Source of the DNA: Hyphomicrobiales bacterium
GTDB taxonomy: Bacteria; Pseudomonadota; Alphaproteobacteria; Rhizobiales; Rhizobiaceae
Assembly (NCBI GenBank): GCA_900473745.1
Contig: UCMW01000006.1
Location: forward strand, 210,325 to 274,324
Length of the DNA stretch: 64,000 nucleotides
Reading direction: 5' to 3'
Under the pieces are notes generated by a model. That model was given only the letters and a program-made list of their open reading frames with translations. It had not been told where the DNA came from and did not search any database. Shown here piece by piece: positions 63,625 to 64,000 of this stretch. Position 1 is the first letter of the stretch; each line of letters starts with the position of its first letter. The position numbers and the translations under genes are program-made.

Positions 63625-64000
63625 CTCGCATTGAATGCAGGTGTTGAAGCAGCTAGGGCAGGCGATGCGGGCAAAGGGTTCGCCGTGGTCGCGCAAGAGG
63701 TGCGCGAACTTGCTCAGCGCTCCGCTTCAGCGGCGAAAGAAATTAAGGCATTGATATCGAAATCAGGAGACCAGGTCGAAAATGGTGTCCACTTGGTGAC
63801 TGAGACGGGCAGGGCACTGGAGAGTATTGTCTCTCAAGTGCAGGCGGTAAGCGTCAATGTCACGGCAATTGTCGAAGGAGCAAAAGAGCAGGCGACGGGG
63901 CTGAAAGAGATCAACACCGCGGTTTACACCATGGACCAGGGCACCCAGCAGAACGCAGCCATGGTCGAGGAGTCGACTGCTGCCAGCCACTCGCTGGCGA
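63625..64000 (+). pseudogene. 5'-truncated methyl-accepting chemotaxis protein, continues past the window
   Basis: In the frame of 63625, [18 protein letters not shown], then [16 protein letters not shown] and the AKEIKALI run is the hairpin tip of the MCP signalling domain. The N-terminal sensor, HAMP and first helix are missing, cut where the LysR fragment joins. No proper start is present (a stop lies at 63619-63621). The gene continues beyond the window end. A broken receptor is most likely. Confidence 0.8.

Overview
The window reads as a high-GC alphaproteobacterial replicon, most likely a megaplasmid or chromid of a member of the Rhizobiaceae. I base this on rhizobial-type FixL, FixJ and FixK, a nap-nir-nor cluster with pseudoazurin and NnrR, DUF1127 proteins, and the mix of accessory genes with IS debris. 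From memory, unverified, the nap-nir-nor-fix order resembles the symbiotic plasmid pSymA of Sinorhizobium meliloti. No rRNA, tRNA or CRISPR array was found.

Region 1 (1-28055) is an anaerobic respiration island. It starts with the 3' end of a ubiX-like gene. Next, on the minus strand, is an operon of an ABC importer (binding protein, permease, ATPase) followed by two NnrS-type membrane proteins. A second minus-strand operon holds a small membrane protein, a hemerythrin-like protein and NnrU. On the plus strand are norEF and norCBQD (nitric oxide reductase). Then come hemN, two DUF2249 genes, a third nnrS, nirK-nirV (copper nitrite reductase), nnrR, pseudoazurin, napEFDABC (periplasmic nitrate reductase) and fixL-fixJ-receiver-fixK. 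The set covers nitrate to nitrous oxide; no nos genes are in the window. TTG-N8-CAA boxes of the FNR/NnrR type lie upstream of most of these operons, including the ABC-NnrS operon, so oxygen sensing (FixLJ-FixK) and NO sensing (NnrR) appear to be joined here.

Region 2 (28500-42720) is mixed accessory DNA. It has two Rnk/GreA-C-type proteins, a DMT permease, an XRE regulator beside a frameshifted LysR gene, a YhaO-YhaN nuclease/SMC-like pair, HU, a DUF1127 protein, a decayed IS3-family remnant, a Fic protein, a toxin-antitoxin pair whose PIN toxin is truncated, and a LysR regulator.

Region 3 (42998-60678) is a large catabolic locus. PxpA, a biotin carrier, a biotin carboxylase, PxpB and PxpC are encoded together; the last four equal the domains of urea carboxylase split into separate proteins. 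A GntR regulator with two winged-helix domains lies between this operon and a second one. The second encodes a spermidine/putrescine-type ABC importer, two short-chain dehydrogenases, a binding protein, a second ATPase, a polysaccharide-deacetylase/allantoinase-type hydrolase, a small CxxC protein with a CobW GTPase, a leaderless binding-protein paralogue and an amidase. An identical 16-bp element lies upstream of both operons. The likely theme is uptake and ATP-dependent opening or hydrolysis of a nitrogen-containing amide or lactam; the substrate cannot be read from the sequence.

Region 4 (60679-64000) is sparse. It has a secreted Gly-rich protein, a tiny membrane protein, an XRE regulator and a 5'-truncated chemotaxis receptor gene joined to a 34-bp copy of the start of the LysR gene seen at 31480.
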